In this document: one piece after another, positions 36,474-44,449 of the stretch
Layout: every line of letters starts with the position of its first letter
How positions within the stretch are numbered: position 1 is the first letter of the stretch
NCBI RefSeq assembly: GCF_950101795.1
Contig: NZ_CATNLZ010000009.1
Location: 49,579-113,578, forward strand
Source: Nocardioides sp. T2.26MG-1
GTDB lineage: Bacteria > Actinomycetota > Actinomycetes > Propionibacteriales > Nocardioidaceae
Length of the DNA stretch: 64,000 nucleotides
Direction: 5' to 3'
Notes under the pieces: model-generated
What the model was told of the DNA's origin: nothing
Database searches by the model: none
Seen by the model: the letters and a program-made list of their open reading frames with translations, nothing else
Made by a program: the position numbers and the translations under genes

Positions 36474-37375
36474 GACTCACCCCTCGTCTGCTCAACCGCA
36501 CCCTGCTGCGCCGCCAGCACCTGCTGGAGCGCAGCGACCTCGGCCCGCACGCGATGGTCGCGCACCTGCTCGGGCTGCAGGCGCAGGAGTCGATGTCGCC
36601 GTACCTCTCGCTGCACGCGCGGCTGACGCCGTTCGACCCGTACGCCGTCAGCCGGGCGCTCGAGGACCGCTCGCTGGTGCGGCTGCTGTCCATGCGCGGC
36701 ACCATCCACCTGCTCACCCCCGATGACGCGCTGACGCTGCGGCCGTGGACGCAGGTGGTGATGGACCGGGGACAGCGCAACCACGACGAGGAGGTGCCGC
36801 AGCTCTCCCGGGCCCTGGTCCAGCGGCCGCCGCGCGGCACCTGGAAGGGCGGCGGGGGCGTCGACTACGCCGACCTCGTCGAGTGGGTGGGCGCGCCGCT
36901 GCGCGAGCCGGACGTGCCGGAGATCGTGCGCCGCTACCTGCGGGCCTTCGGGCCGGCGACCGCCGCGGACGTCACCGCCTGGTCGGGCGTGACCCGGCTC
37001 GGTCCGGTGGTCAACGCGATGACGGACCTGGTCCGCCACGAGGACGGTGCCGGCAAGGCGCTCCTCGACGTGCCCGACGGGTTGCTCGCGGAGGCCGACG
37101 AGCCGGCACCGGTGCGGCTGCTCGGCACCTACGACAACCTCTGGCTCTCCCACGCGGCGCGCGACCGGGTCGCCACCCCCGAGAACCGGCGCCGCTGGAT
37201 GGGGCCGAACGGCGGCACGGGCATGGTCGTGCTCGTCGACGGGATGATCGAGGGCCTGTGGCGGCGGCGCGACGACTTGGTCGAGGCGGTCGAGACGTTC
37301 CGCGAGCTCACCCGCCGCGAGCGCGCCGAGCTCGACGAGGAGGTCGGCCGGGTCGAGGAGCTGCTCGGCGTCTGA
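36470..37375 (+). CDS. Winged-helix AlkZ-like (HTH_42) DNA glycosylase family protein
   Basis: A 301-residue protein of the HTH_42 superfamily of three winged-helix domains. The QxQ catalytic motif of AlkZ is preserved as HLLGLQAQESM near residue 40. Other family stretches are SLVRLLSMRGTIHLLTPDD, RAFGPATAADVTAWSG and RLLGTYDNLWLSH. It probably removes bulky alkylated or crosslinked bases. The GTG overlaps the lipoprotein stop by four bases, so it may be read from the ECF operon. Its own stop is the first arm of the palindrome at 37373-37421. Confidence 0.85.
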   Translation: MRLTPRLLNRTLLRRQHLLERSDLGPHAMVAHLLGLQAQESMSPYLSLHARLTPFDPYAVSRALEDRSLVRLLSMRGTIHLLTPDDALTLRPWTQVVMDRGQRNHDEEVPQLSRALVQRPPRGTWKGGGGVDYADLVEWVGAPLREPDVPEIVRRYLRAFGPATAADVTAWSGVTRLGPVVNAMTDLVRHEDGAGKALLDVPDGLLAEADEPAPVRLLGTYDNLWLSHAARDRVATPENRRRWMGPNGGTGMVVLVDGMIEGLWRRRDDLVEAVETFRELTRRERAELDEEVGRVEELLGV

Positions 37376-37421
37376 CCGACGTTGACCCGCCCGAAAGTTC
37401 CGGGCGGGACAACGTCGGTCA
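37373..37421. terminator. Palindromic repeat P1, copy 2, containing both stop codons
   Basis: Arms of 21 bp (37373-37393 and 37401-37421, one mismatch) around the loop AAAGTTC. The left arm begins with the TGA of the AlkZ-like gene and the right arm ends with the complement of the rsmE stop. The inner 12 bp match copies 1 and 3. It is suited to work as a two-way terminator, although there is no T-run. Confidence 0.75.
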
Positions 37422-38159
37422 GCCCCAGCGCGACGTCCGCGACAGCAGCGCTGCGACCGCGGCGACACCGGCGGTGGAGGTGCGCAGCACCTCGGCGCCG
37501 AGCCGCACCGGCACGGCGCCGGCAGCGGTGAACGCCTCGACCTCCTCGGGGGTCAGACCGCCCTCGGGACCGACGACGACCACGATCCGGCCGGTGTTCG
37601 TGATCTCCACGGACGCCAGCGGGAGCGACGCCTCCTCGTGGAGCACGACCGCGAGGTCGGCGCCTGCGACCAGCTCCACGACGTCCGCCGTGGCCGCCAG
37701 GTCGGACACCTCGGGGAACCACCACCGGCGCGCCTGCTTGGCCGCCTCGCGCGCCGTGGCCCGCCAGCGGGCCAGCGACTTGGTGGCGCGCTCGCCCTTC
37801 CACACCGCGACGCTCCGCGACGCCGCCCACGGCACGATCTCGGCGACGCCCACCTCGGTGAGGACCTCGACCGCGAGCTCGCCGCGGTCGCCCTTCGGGA
37901 TCGCCTGGACGACGACCACGGCCGGCGCGGGGGCGTCGTCGGTGCGGACCCACTCGACCGTCACCACGAAGACCCGCTTGCCGGTCGAGGCGACCGGGCC
38001 CTGCACCGCCGTACCGGCACCGTCGGTGAGCACGACCTGCTCGCCCACCCGCAGCCGGCGGACGGCGACCGCGTGGTGCGCCTCGTCCCCCTCGACCGTC
38101 ACCTCGGTCCCGGCGACGATCCCGGCAAGGTCGGGGACCAGGTGGACGGGCAGCGTCAT
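37419..38159 (-). CDS. rsmE: 16S rRNA (uracil-1498-N3)-methyltransferase RsmE
   Basis: A 246-residue SPOUT methyltransferase that methylates U1498 of 16S rRNA. N-terminal PUA-like features (HAVAVRRLRVGEQVVLTDGAG) precede the knotted SAM-binding domain with VVVQAIPKGDRGELAVE and IVVVVGPEGGLTPEEVEAF, the family's SAM-loop signature. The usual ending L-R-x-E-T-A reads LGAEVLRTSTAGVAAVAAL here. It directly follows dnaJ with a one-base overlap (TGATG). Confidence 0.93.
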   Translation of the reverse strand: MTLPVHLVPDLAGIVAGTEVTVEGDEAHHAVAVRRLRVGEQVVLTDGAGTAVQGPVASTGKRVFVVTVEWVRTDDAPAPAVVVVQAIPKGDRGELAVEVLTEVGVAEIVPWAASRSVAVWKGERATKSLARWRATAREAAKQARRWWFPEVSDLAATADVVELVAGADLAVVLHEEASLPLASVEITNTGRIVVVVGPEGGLTPEEVEAFTAAGAVPVRLGAEVLRTSTAGVAAVAALLSRTSRWG

Positions 38160-39340
38160 CAGTGGGCGTTGAACGCGTCGCGGAGCCGGCCGAAGACCGA
38201 CTTGGAGCTCGGGCGCACCTGGCCGGTGGGGGTCTCCTCGCCGCGCACCGCGGCGAGCTCGCGCAGCAGCGCCTCCTGCTGGGCGTCGAGCCGGGTCGGC
38301 GTCTCGACCAGCACGGTGACGACCAGGTCGCCGCGCCCGCCGCGCAGACCGGGTACGCCGCGTCCGCGCAGCACCTGCTCGGTGCCCGACTGGGTGCCGG
38401 GGCGCACGTCCAGCTCGAAGGACGTCTCCAGGCCGGAGCCGGTGTCGCTGTCAGACTCCAGGCCGGCCTGCACGTCGGCCTCCAGCGTCGGCAGCGTCAG
38501 CGTGGTGCCGAGCGCCGCGGCGGTCATCGGCAGCGTGACCGTGCAGTGCAGGTCGTTGCCGTGCCGGGTGAACGTCTCGTGCTGGGCGGTGTGGATCTCG
38601 ACGTACAGGTCGCCGGCCGGGCCGCCGCCGGGTCCGACCTCGCCCTCACCGGACAGCTGCACGCGGGTGCCGTTGTCGACGCCCGGGGGGATCCGCACGG
38701 TGAGGTTGCGGCGCGAGCGCACCCGGCCGTCACCGGAGCACTCCCGGCAGGGCTCGGGGATGATCGTGCCGAACCCGCGGCACGCGGGGCACGGGCGCAG
38801 GGTGCGGATCTCGCCGAGGAACGACCGCTGCACGTGGGCCACCTCACCGGCGCCGTGGCAGGTCTCGCACGGGATCGGGTGGGTGCCCGCCGCCGTACCC
38901 TCGCCGCCGCAGGTGCTGCAGCGCACCGCGGTGTCGACCTTGATCTCCTTGGTCACGCCGAACGCTGCCTCCGCGAGCTCGACCTCCAGCCGGATCAGCG
39001 CGTCCTGGCCGCGCCGCTCCCGCGGCCGCGGTCCCCGGCCGGCGCCCGCGGCGCCGCCGCCGAAGAACGCGTCCATGATGTCGGTGAACGAGAACCCCGC
39101 GCCCTGGCCGAAGCCGCCGGCGCCGCCGAACGGGTCGCCGCCGCGGTCGTACGACGCGCGCTTCTGCGGGTCCGAGAGCACCTCGTAGGCCAGGGAGACC
39201 TCCTTGAAGCGCTCCTGGGCGTCCGGGTCGGGGTTGACGTCGGGGTGGTACTGGCGGGCCAGTCGCCGGTAGGCCTTCTTGATGGCGTCGGCGTCCGCGT
39301 CGCGGCCGACACCGAGAAGCTCGTACAGGTCCTGACTCAA
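38159..39340 (-). CDS. dnaJ: Molecular chaperone DnaJ (DnaJ2 type)
   Basis: A 393-residue type I Hsp40 co-chaperone. The J domain (1-70) has [10 protein letters not shown] with the HPD tripeptide. A G/F-rich region follows ([10 protein letters not shown]), then four zinc-finger motifs ([32 protein letters not shown]) at about 140-215, and the C-terminal substrate domain. An HrcA-linked DnaJ2 in actinobacteria usually lies beside hrcA, as here, 36 bp after it. Heat regulation through the CIRCE upstream of hrcA is likely shared. Confidence 0.95.
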   Translation of the reverse strand: MSQDLYELLGVGRDADADAIKKAYRRLARQYHPDVNPDPDAQERFKEVSLAYEVLSDPQKRASYDRGGDPFGGAGGFGQGAGFSFTDIMDAFFGGGAAGAGRGPRPRERRGQDALIRLEVELAEAAFGVTKEIKVDTAVRCSTCGGEGTAAGTHPIPCETCHGAGEVAHVQRSFLGEIRTLRPCPACRGFGTIIPEPCRECSGDGRVRSRRNLTVRIPPGVDNGTRVQLSGEGEVGPGGGPAGDLYVEIHTAQHETFTRHGNDLHCTVTLPMTAAALGTTLTLPTLEADVQAGLESDSDTGSGLETSFELDVRPGTQSGTEQVLRGRGVPGLRGGRGDLVVTVLVETPTRLDAQQEALLRELAAVRGEETPTGQVRPSSKSVFGRLRDAFNAH

Positions 39341-39376
39341 CGTGTGTTCCTTCGGGGGGTTGCTTGGGTCGGGGGC

Positions 39377-40393
39377 TCAGGCCTCGTCGAGGATCCGCGA
39401 GACGTAGCGCGCTACGGCGCGGACCGCGGCCATCGAGCCTGGGTAGTCCATGCGGGTGGGGCCGACGATGCCGAGGCGCGCGAACGCCTCCTCGCCGGGC
39501 CCGTAGCCGGTCGCCACCACGCTGGTGGAGGAGAGCTCCTGGTAGGGGCCCTCGTGGCCGATCCGGACGGTGAGGAGCTCGCCGGAGTGGGCCTCGCCGA
39601 GGAGCTTGAGCAGCACCACGTGCTCCTCCAGCGCCTCGAGCAACGGGCGGACGGCCGAGTCGAAGCTGTCGCCGAACCTGGCCAGGTTGGCGGCGCCGCC
39701 GACCGCGATCCGCTCGTCGGAGCGGTGGTCGGACATCGCCTCCACGAGCACGTCGACCACGGCCCGCGTCACGGTGGTGCCGCCGTCGTCGGGCACCAGG
39801 GCCCGCAGGGCGGTGGCGGCGTCGGCGATGATCTCGCCGATCGCGGTCCGGTTGACGAGGTTGCGCAGGTCGACGAGCTCGTCGTCGCCGATCTCCGCAC
39901 CGAGCTCCACGAGGCGCTGCTCGACCCGGCCGGTGCTGAGGATCAGCACCACGAGCAGCCGGGTGGGCGCGAGCGCCACGAGCTCGATGTGCCGCACGGT
40001 CGAGCGGGACAGCGTGGGGTACTGCACGACCGCGACCTGCCGGGTCAGCTGCGCCAGCAGCCGGACCGAGCGCTGCACCACGTCGTCGAGGTCGATCGCC
40101 CCGTCGAGGATGGTCGCGATCGCCCGCTTCTCCGCCGAGCTCATCGGCTTGATCGTCGTCAGCCGGTCGACGAAGAGCCGGTAGCCCTTGTCGGTCGGCA
40201 CCCGGCCGGCGCTCGTGTGCGGCTGGGTGATGTAGCCCTCGTCCTCGAGGGCGGCCATGTCGTTGCGGACGGTCGCCGGGGAGACCCCGAGCCCGTGCCG
40301 CTCGACCAGCGCCTTGGAGCCGACGGGCTCCTCGGTCGCGACGTAGTCCTCCACGATCGCGCGGAGTACGGCGAGCCTGCGCTCCTCCTGCAC
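39377..40393 (-). CDS. hrcA: Heat-inducible transcription repressor HrcA
   Basis: A 338-residue repressor that binds CIRCE and is stabilised by GroEL. N-terminal winged helix: [21 protein letters not shown], then [19 protein letters not shown] and [19 protein letters not shown]-terminal GAF-like and dimer regions include [24 protein letters not shown] 40393 was selected since GAGGAGG lies eight bases upstream; the open frame continues farther without homology. A CIRCE operator lies about 50-75 bp upstream, so the hrcA-dnaJ-rsmE run is likely autoregulated. Confidence 0.95.
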   Translation of the reverse strand: MQEERRLAVLRAIVEDYVATEEPVGSKALVERHGLGVSPATVRNDMAALEDEGYITQPHTSAGRVPTDKGYRLFVDRLTTIKPMSSAEKRAIATILDGAIDLDDVVQRSVRLLAQLTRQVAVVQYPTLSRSTVRHIELVALAPTRLLVVLILSTGRVEQRLVELGAEIGDDELVDLRNLVNRTAIGEIIADAATALRALVPDDGGTTVTRAVVDVLVEAMSDHRSDERIAVGGAANLARFGDSFDSAVRPLLEALEEHVVLLKLLGEAHSGELLTVRIGHEGPYQELSSTSVVATGYGPGEEAFARLGIVGPTRMDYPGSMAAVRAVARYVSRILDEA

Positions 40394-40441
40394 CCGCCCC
40401 ACCTCCTCACGTCCCGCCGCCCGCCTGGGTGACCCGGCGGG

Positions 40442-40468
40442 CTGGCACTCGAAAGTCCTGAGTGCCAA
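40442..40468 (-). promoter_or_regulatory. CIRCE operator
   Basis: On the minus strand TTGGCACTC, nine bases, GAGTGCCAG: an inverted repeat of the CIRCE class (consensus TTAGCACTC-N9-GAGTGCTAA). The inner GCACTC/GAGTGC is exact. It lies upstream of hrcA and is the target of the HrcA repressor. Confidence 0.92.
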
Positions 40469-40525
40469 GACTACTAGGCGGGCCACCGTCGTACACCGCG
40501 ACGCGGGGCCGCCTAGGCTGACCGG

Positions 40526-41386
40526 GTGGCATTCACAGAGGTCGCCGATCGGGTCTGGGTCGCGCGCTACGAATGGTTCGACGTCAACGTGACCCTGGTG
40601 GGGGGCGGGCGCGGGCTGCTCGTGGTCGACACCAACGCCTCGGCGACCGCCGCCCGGGCCGTGGTCGAGGACATCCGGCGGCTCGGTGCCGGGGAGGTCG
40701 TCGCGGCCGTGAACACCCACGAGCACTTCGACCACACCTTCGGCAACGGCGAGCTGCGCTCGGCGTACGGCCCGATCCCGATCCACGCCCACGAGGTCGC
40801 CGCCGAGCGCACGGTCCCGGCCGGCGAGCGGATCAAGGCGCGGTACGACGCGGAGCCCGACGACCCGCACCGCGAGGAGGTGCAGGCGACCGAGCTCGTC
40901 CCGGCCGACACGACGTTCTCCTCCGCCGTCGCCCTCGACCTTGGCGACCGGATGGTCGAGCTCGTGCACCCGGGGCGTGGGCACACCGCCGGCGACCTGA
41001 TCGTCCGCATCCCGGACGCCGACGCGCTGCTGGCCGGCGACCTCGTGGAGGAGTCGGCGCTGCGCGGCTCGGTCCCCGGCTTCGGTGGCGACTGCTACCC
41101 GTTCGACTGGCCGTTGAGCCTCGACGTGGTCCTGGCCCTCACCGGCCCCGGCTCCGTGGTCGTCCCCGGCCACGGCGCGCCCGTGGACCGCGACTTCGTC
41201 GAGGAGCAGCGCGACCGGATCGGCGTCGTCGCCGAGACCATCCGCGACCTCGCGAGCCGCGGCGTCCCGCTCGCGCAGGCGCTCGAGGTGGGCGAGTGGC
41301 CGTTCCCGCGCGAGGACCTCGAGGACGCCGTACGCCGTGGCTACGAGCAGCTGCCGCGCAGCCAGAAGCGCTTGCCGCTGGTGTGA
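40526..41386 (+). CDS. MBL-fold metallohydrolase
   Basis: A 286-residue metallo-beta-lactamase-fold enzyme. The metal motif is [12 protein letters not shown] (H-x-H-x-D-H, near residue 71), a later [13 protein letters not shown] gives the fourth His, [10 protein letters not shown] the bridging Asp, and VPGHGAPVD the final His, so both metal sites appear intact. The substrate is unknown; the family includes hydrolases and glyoxalase-like enzymes. The GTG start lies six bases after TAGGCT (40514-40519), so the message is probably leaderless. It is divergent from hrcA. Confidence 0.88.
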   Translation: MAFTEVADRVWVARYEWFDVNVTLVGGGRGLLVVDTNASATAARAVVEDIRRLGAGEVVAAVNTHEHFDHTFGNGELRSAYGPIPIHAHEVAAERTVPAGERIKARYDAEPDDPHREEVQATELVPADTTFSSAVALDLGDRMVELVHPGRGHTAGDLIVRIPDADALLAGDLVEESALRGSVPGFGGDCYPFDWPLSLDVVLALTGPGSVVVPGHGAPVDRDFVEEQRDRIGVVAETIRDLASRGVPLAQALEVGEWPFPREDLEDAVRRGYEQLPRSQKRLPLV

Positions 41387-41403
41387 GCGGGTACGTCGCG
41401 GCT

Positions 41404-41637
41404 ATGAGCAGTCACGACGACGAACCCGTGGGCGGCATCTCCGACGAGCAGCTGCCCGAGGACCTCCGGCCGACCGAGGACAACCCGCTGGCCCAGCCGC
41501 TCAGCGGCGACGAGGCGAAGTCGCCCGAGGAGCTGGACATGCAGGGCGGCAAGACGCCCGAGGAGTCCGGCGACCGGCCCGAGGACGACGAGGACGACGA
41601 GGACGACGAGGCCGACGAGGCCGAGTCCGAGGGCTGA
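41404..41637 (+). CDS. Small acidic protein of unknown function
   Basis: A 77-residue, strongly acidic and probably disordered protein. It begins MSSHDDEPVGGISDEQLPEDL and ends in an Asp/Glu run (about residues 58-76) with DDEDDEDDEADEAE. No family was recognised. It has no Cys and no hydrophobic segment. ATG 41404 follows the MBL gene by 17 bases; an in-frame GTG at 41383 would overlap its stop. Such acidic proteins may bind metals or basic partners, but nothing here shows which. Confidence 0.6.
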   Translation: MSSHDDEPVGGISDEQLPEDLRPTEDNPLAQPLSGDEAKSPEELDMQGGKTPEESGDRPEDDEDDEDDEADEAESEG

Positions 41638-41686
41638 CGGCGTGCCCTCCCCCGCGTTGTCGGCGCCCGCGCCTAACCTGGCGCGG

Positions 41687-42529
41687 GTGAACGACCGCTA
41701 CGGATCCGACGTCCTGGCCACCGACTGGCGCGCCCCCAAGCGCGGCCGCGCCGTGGAGACGCCCGCCGCGCTCGGCGCCGTGGTCGAGGAGGTCACCACC
41801 GACTGGTGCGGCGAGATCGTCGCGGTCGACCGCGACCTCGACACGCTGACGCTGGAGGACCGGCGCGGCAAGCGGCGTACGTTCCCGCTCGGTCCGGGCT
41901 TCCTGCTCGAGGGGCGCCCGGTGATCCTGGTGCCGCCGCCGCGGGCCGGCGCGCCGGCCAAGCCGACCCGCACCGCGTCGGGGTCGGTGGCGGTCCACGG
42001 CGCCCAGGCGCGGGTCGCCCGGGCCAGCCGGATCTTCGTCGAGGGTCGTCACGACGCCGAGCTGGTCGAGAAGGTCTGGGGCGACGACCTGCGCATCGAG
42101 GGCGTCGTGGTCGAGTACCTCGACGGCGTCGACGACCTCGGCGACCAGCTCCGCGCCTTCGGGCCGGGTCCCGACCGCAAGGTCGGGGTCCTGGTCGACC
42201 ACCTCGTGCGCGGGTCCAAGGAGAGCCGGATCGCCCAGGCCGTCGCGGCGTCGCCGGTCGGCAAGCACGTGCTGATCGTCGGCCACCCCTTCATCGACAT
42301 CTGGGCCGCGGTCAAGCCCGACCGGCTCGGGCTGACCCGCTGGCCCGACGTGCCGCGCACCATCGAGTGGAAGAAGGGCGTGTGCCAGCACCTGGGCTGG
42401 CCGCACCGCGACCAGGCCGACATCGCCCGCGCCTGGAAGCACATCCTCGGCAAGGTCTCGTCCTACAACGACCTCGACCCGGCCCTGCTGGGCCGGGTCG
42501 AGGAGCTGATCGACTTCGTGACGGTCTGA
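41687..42529 (+). CDS. DUF3097 family protein
   Basis: A 280-residue protein of DUF3097, a family of actinobacteria of unknown function. It has an N-terminal DRYGSDVLATDWRAP, a beta-rich first domain (GEIVAVDRDLDTLTLEDRRGKRR), and a larger second domain with RIFVEGRHDAELVEKVWG, an acidic LDGVDDL, KVGVLVDHLVRGSKESRI and HVLIVGHPFIDIWAAVKP. The EGRHDAEL and LVDH segments look like a Toprim-type metal fold, which would suggest a nucleic-acid enzyme. TAACCT lies seven bases before GTG 41687, chosen as start over 41642. Confidence 0.85.
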   Translation: MNDRYGSDVLATDWRAPKRGRAVETPAALGAVVEEVTTDWCGEIVAVDRDLDTLTLEDRRGKRRTFPLGPGFLLEGRPVILVPPPRAGAPAKPTRTASGSVAVHGAQARVARASRIFVEGRHDAELVEKVWGDDLRIEGVVVEYLDGVDDLGDQLRAFGPGPDRKVGVLVDHLVRGSKESRIAQAVAASPVGKHVLIVGHPFIDIWAAVKPDRLGLTRWPDVPRTIEWKKGVCQHLGWPHRDQADIARAWKHILGKVSSYNDLDPALLGRVEELIDFVTV

Positions 42530-42533
42530 CGGA

Positions 42534-43013
42534 TCAGCTGCGCAGCGGCCTGCCCTGCACGTCGACGCTGTCGGTGGCCAGGATGATGATGCCGTCGATG
42601 AACGGCCACAGGCCGCCGATGCCGCAGGTGAAGATCGTCACCAGCAGCTGCCAGACGCCGGTCTTGGTGTCGCCGATGTAGAACCGCCCGATGCCGAGCG
42701 GGATCAGGATCTGCAGCAGGCCGGCGACCAGCTTGGACTTGTCGGAGTAGGGGATGCCGGTCACCGGGTGCACGCCGTACGGCGCGGCCGCGCTGGCGCC
42801 GTACGGGACGCCGCCGGCGGGCGGCGGGTAGCCGCTGGGCTGGCTGTAGGGCGGCGGCGCGGCCTGGCCGTAGGGAGGCGGAGCCGGCTCGCCGTAGGGC
42901 GGCGGCGGAGGCGTCTGACCGGGTGGTGGTGGGGCTTGCTCGCCGTAGGGCGGCGGGGTCGGCTGTCCCTCGGACTGCTGGGAGGGATCCGGGTTCTCTG
43001 GGCCAGTGCTCAT
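42534..43013 (-). CDS. TM2-domain membrane protein with Pro/Tyr-rich N-terminus
   Basis: A 159-residue protein. Residues 1-75 are a proline, tyrosine and glutamine-rich tract with repeated PPPYG units. Residues 90-155 form a TM2 domain: KSKLVAGLLQILIPLGIGRFYIG, the conserved turn, then QLLVTIFTCGIGGLWPFIDGI. Two membrane spans follow the disordered head. The function of TM2 proteins is unknown. ATG 43013 lies seven bases after TAGGGT. It is convergent with the DUF3097 gene with only four bases between the stops. Confidence 0.85.
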   Translation of the reverse strand: MSTGPENPDPSQQSEGQPTPPPYGEQAPPPPGQTPPPPPYGEPAPPPYGQAAPPPYSQPSGYPPPAGGVPYGASAAAPYGVHPVTGIPYSDKSKLVAGLLQILIPLGIGRFYIGDTKTGVWQLLVTIFTCGIGGLWPFIDGIIILATDSVDVQGRPLRS

Positions 43014-43054
43014 GCTCGACACCCTAGGACCCGGCGGCCCTCGGGCGTCGCAGA

Positions 43055-44284
43055 TCAGGGGAGGAGATCGCGCACAACCGCGTCGGCGAGCAGCCGCCCG
43101 CGGCGGGTCGGCACCAGCCGCTCCCCGACCTGGTCGACCAGGCCCTGCGCGACCAGGCCCGGGACCGCAGACCGGCCGGTGGCCTCGAGCACCTCCACGG
43201 GCAGTCCCGCGCTCAGGCGGAGCTCGAGCAGGACCCGCTCCACCCGGCGGCTCTCCTCGTCAAGCACCTCGCGCGCGTGGGCCGGGGTCACCCCGGAGGC
43301 GACGCGGTCGGCGTACGCCGCCGGATGCTTGACGTTCCACCAGCGCACCCCGCCGACGTGGGAGTGGGCGCCCGGCCCGACACCCCACCAGTCGCCGCCG
43401 GTCCAGTAGAGCAGGTTGTGCCGGCAGCGGCTGGCCTCATCGCGCGCCCAGTTGGAGACCTCGTACCAGCTCAGGCCCGCCGCGACGAACCGCTCGTCGG
43501 CCACCAGGTACTTGTCGGCCAGGTCGTCCTCGTCGGGCATCGGCAGCTCGCCGCGCTTGACCCGACGGGCGAGCGCGGTGCCGTCCTCGACGATGAGCGA
43601 GTACGCCGACACGTGGTCGGGCCGGCAGGCGAGCGCGGCCTCGACGCTGGTCTCCCAGTCCGCGAGGGACTCCCCCGGCGTGCCGTAGATCAGGTCCAGG
43701 CTGATCTGCTCGAAGCCGGCCTGCCGGGCCCAGTCGACGACCGCGGGCACCCGCAGCGGGTCGTGGGTGCGGTCGAGGACCTTCAGCACGTGGTCGACGG
43801 CGGACTGCATGCCGAAGGAGATGCGGTTGAACCCGGCGCCGCGCAGCTCCTCGAGGTCCCAGAGCGCGACGCTGTCGGGGTTGGCCTCGGTGGTGACCTC
43901 CGCGCCGTCGGCGAGCCCGAACTCCGCGGCGATCGCGGCGACCACCGACCCGAGGTCGCCGGGGCTGAGCAGGGTGGGCGTGCCGCCGCCGAAGAACACC
44001 GTGTCGACCGGGAGGTCGGCGTCGCCCAGCACCCGGCGGGCGCGGCGTACCTCCGCGATCGCGGCCTCGGCGTACGTCGCCCGGCTGGCGCCGGGCGCAC
44101 CGCCGGCCGGGCCGAGCTCCTCGGCGGTGTAGGTGTTGAAGTCGCAGTAGCCGCATCGCACCGTGCAGAACGGCACGTGCACGTAGAACCCGAACCCGCG
44201 CTCCCCCACGTGCTCCAGCGCCCCCTCCGGCAGCGACCCGTCCTCGGGCACGGGATCACCAGGGGGCAGCGCGGACGGGGGCAC
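43055..44284 (-). CDS. hemW: HemW-like radical SAM protein (coproporphyrinogen III oxidase-like)
   Basis: A 409-residue radical SAM enzyme. The iron-sulfur motif CTVRCGYCDF (C-x3-C-x2-C) lies near residue 40, preceded by YVHVPF. GGGTPTLL, SFGMQSAVDHVLKVLDR and LDLIYGTPGES are family stretches. HemW is a haem chaperone rather than a true oxidase; it has the extra C-terminal HemN-type domain (residues 300-409) but lacks the N-terminal Cys extension of HemN. Its start lies downstream of a 21-bp repeat array. Confidence 0.92.
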   Translation of the reverse strand: MPPSALPPGDPVPEDGSLPEGALEHVGERGFGFYVHVPFCTVRCGYCDFNTYTAEELGPAGGAPGASRATYAEAAIAEVRRARRVLGDADLPVDTVFFGGGTPTLLSPGDLGSVVAAIAAEFGLADGAEVTTEANPDSVALWDLEELRGAGFNRISFGMQSAVDHVLKVLDRTHDPLRVPAVVDWARQAGFEQISLDLIYGTPGESLADWETSVEAALACRPDHVSAYSLIVEDGTALARRVKRGELPMPDEDDLADKYLVADERFVAAGLSWYEVSNWARDEASRCRHNLLYWTGGDWWGVGPGAHSHVGGVRWWNVKHPAAYADRVASGVTPAHAREVLDEESRRVERVLLELRLSAGLPVEVLEATGRSAVPGLVAQGLVDQVGERLVPTRRGRLLADAVVRDLLP

Positions 44285-44303
44285 CGCCCCATCCTCCCAC
44301 CCC

Positions 44304-44443
44304 GTTGACTCGTGACTTCCGACGGTTGAGTCGTGAGTTGTGACGGTCGAGTCGGGAGTTGTCGCCAGCCGGCCCGCCGGAACTCCCGACTCGACGCGCG
44401 GAAGTCCCGACTCGACGTGCAGAACTCCCGACTCGACGTTGGG
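44304..44443. repeat. Array of six 21-bp repeats in 3+3 inverted arrangement
   Basis: Three units on the plus strand (starting 44304, 44325, 44346; core GTYGAGTCGKGAGTTGT) and three in inverse orientation (starting 44381, 44402, 44423; core AACTCCCGACTCGACG) flank a 20-bp GC-rich centre. All are spaced exactly 21 bp, two helical turns. The whole could fold into a long hairpin. It separates dnaE2 from hemW. Confidence 0.9.
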
Positions 44444-44449
44444 GGTGGA

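Noticed and set aside
44304..44443. CRISPR array or integron attachment site.
   Set aside because: The repeats are directly adjacent with no unique spacers, half are inverted, and no cas or integrase gene is near.
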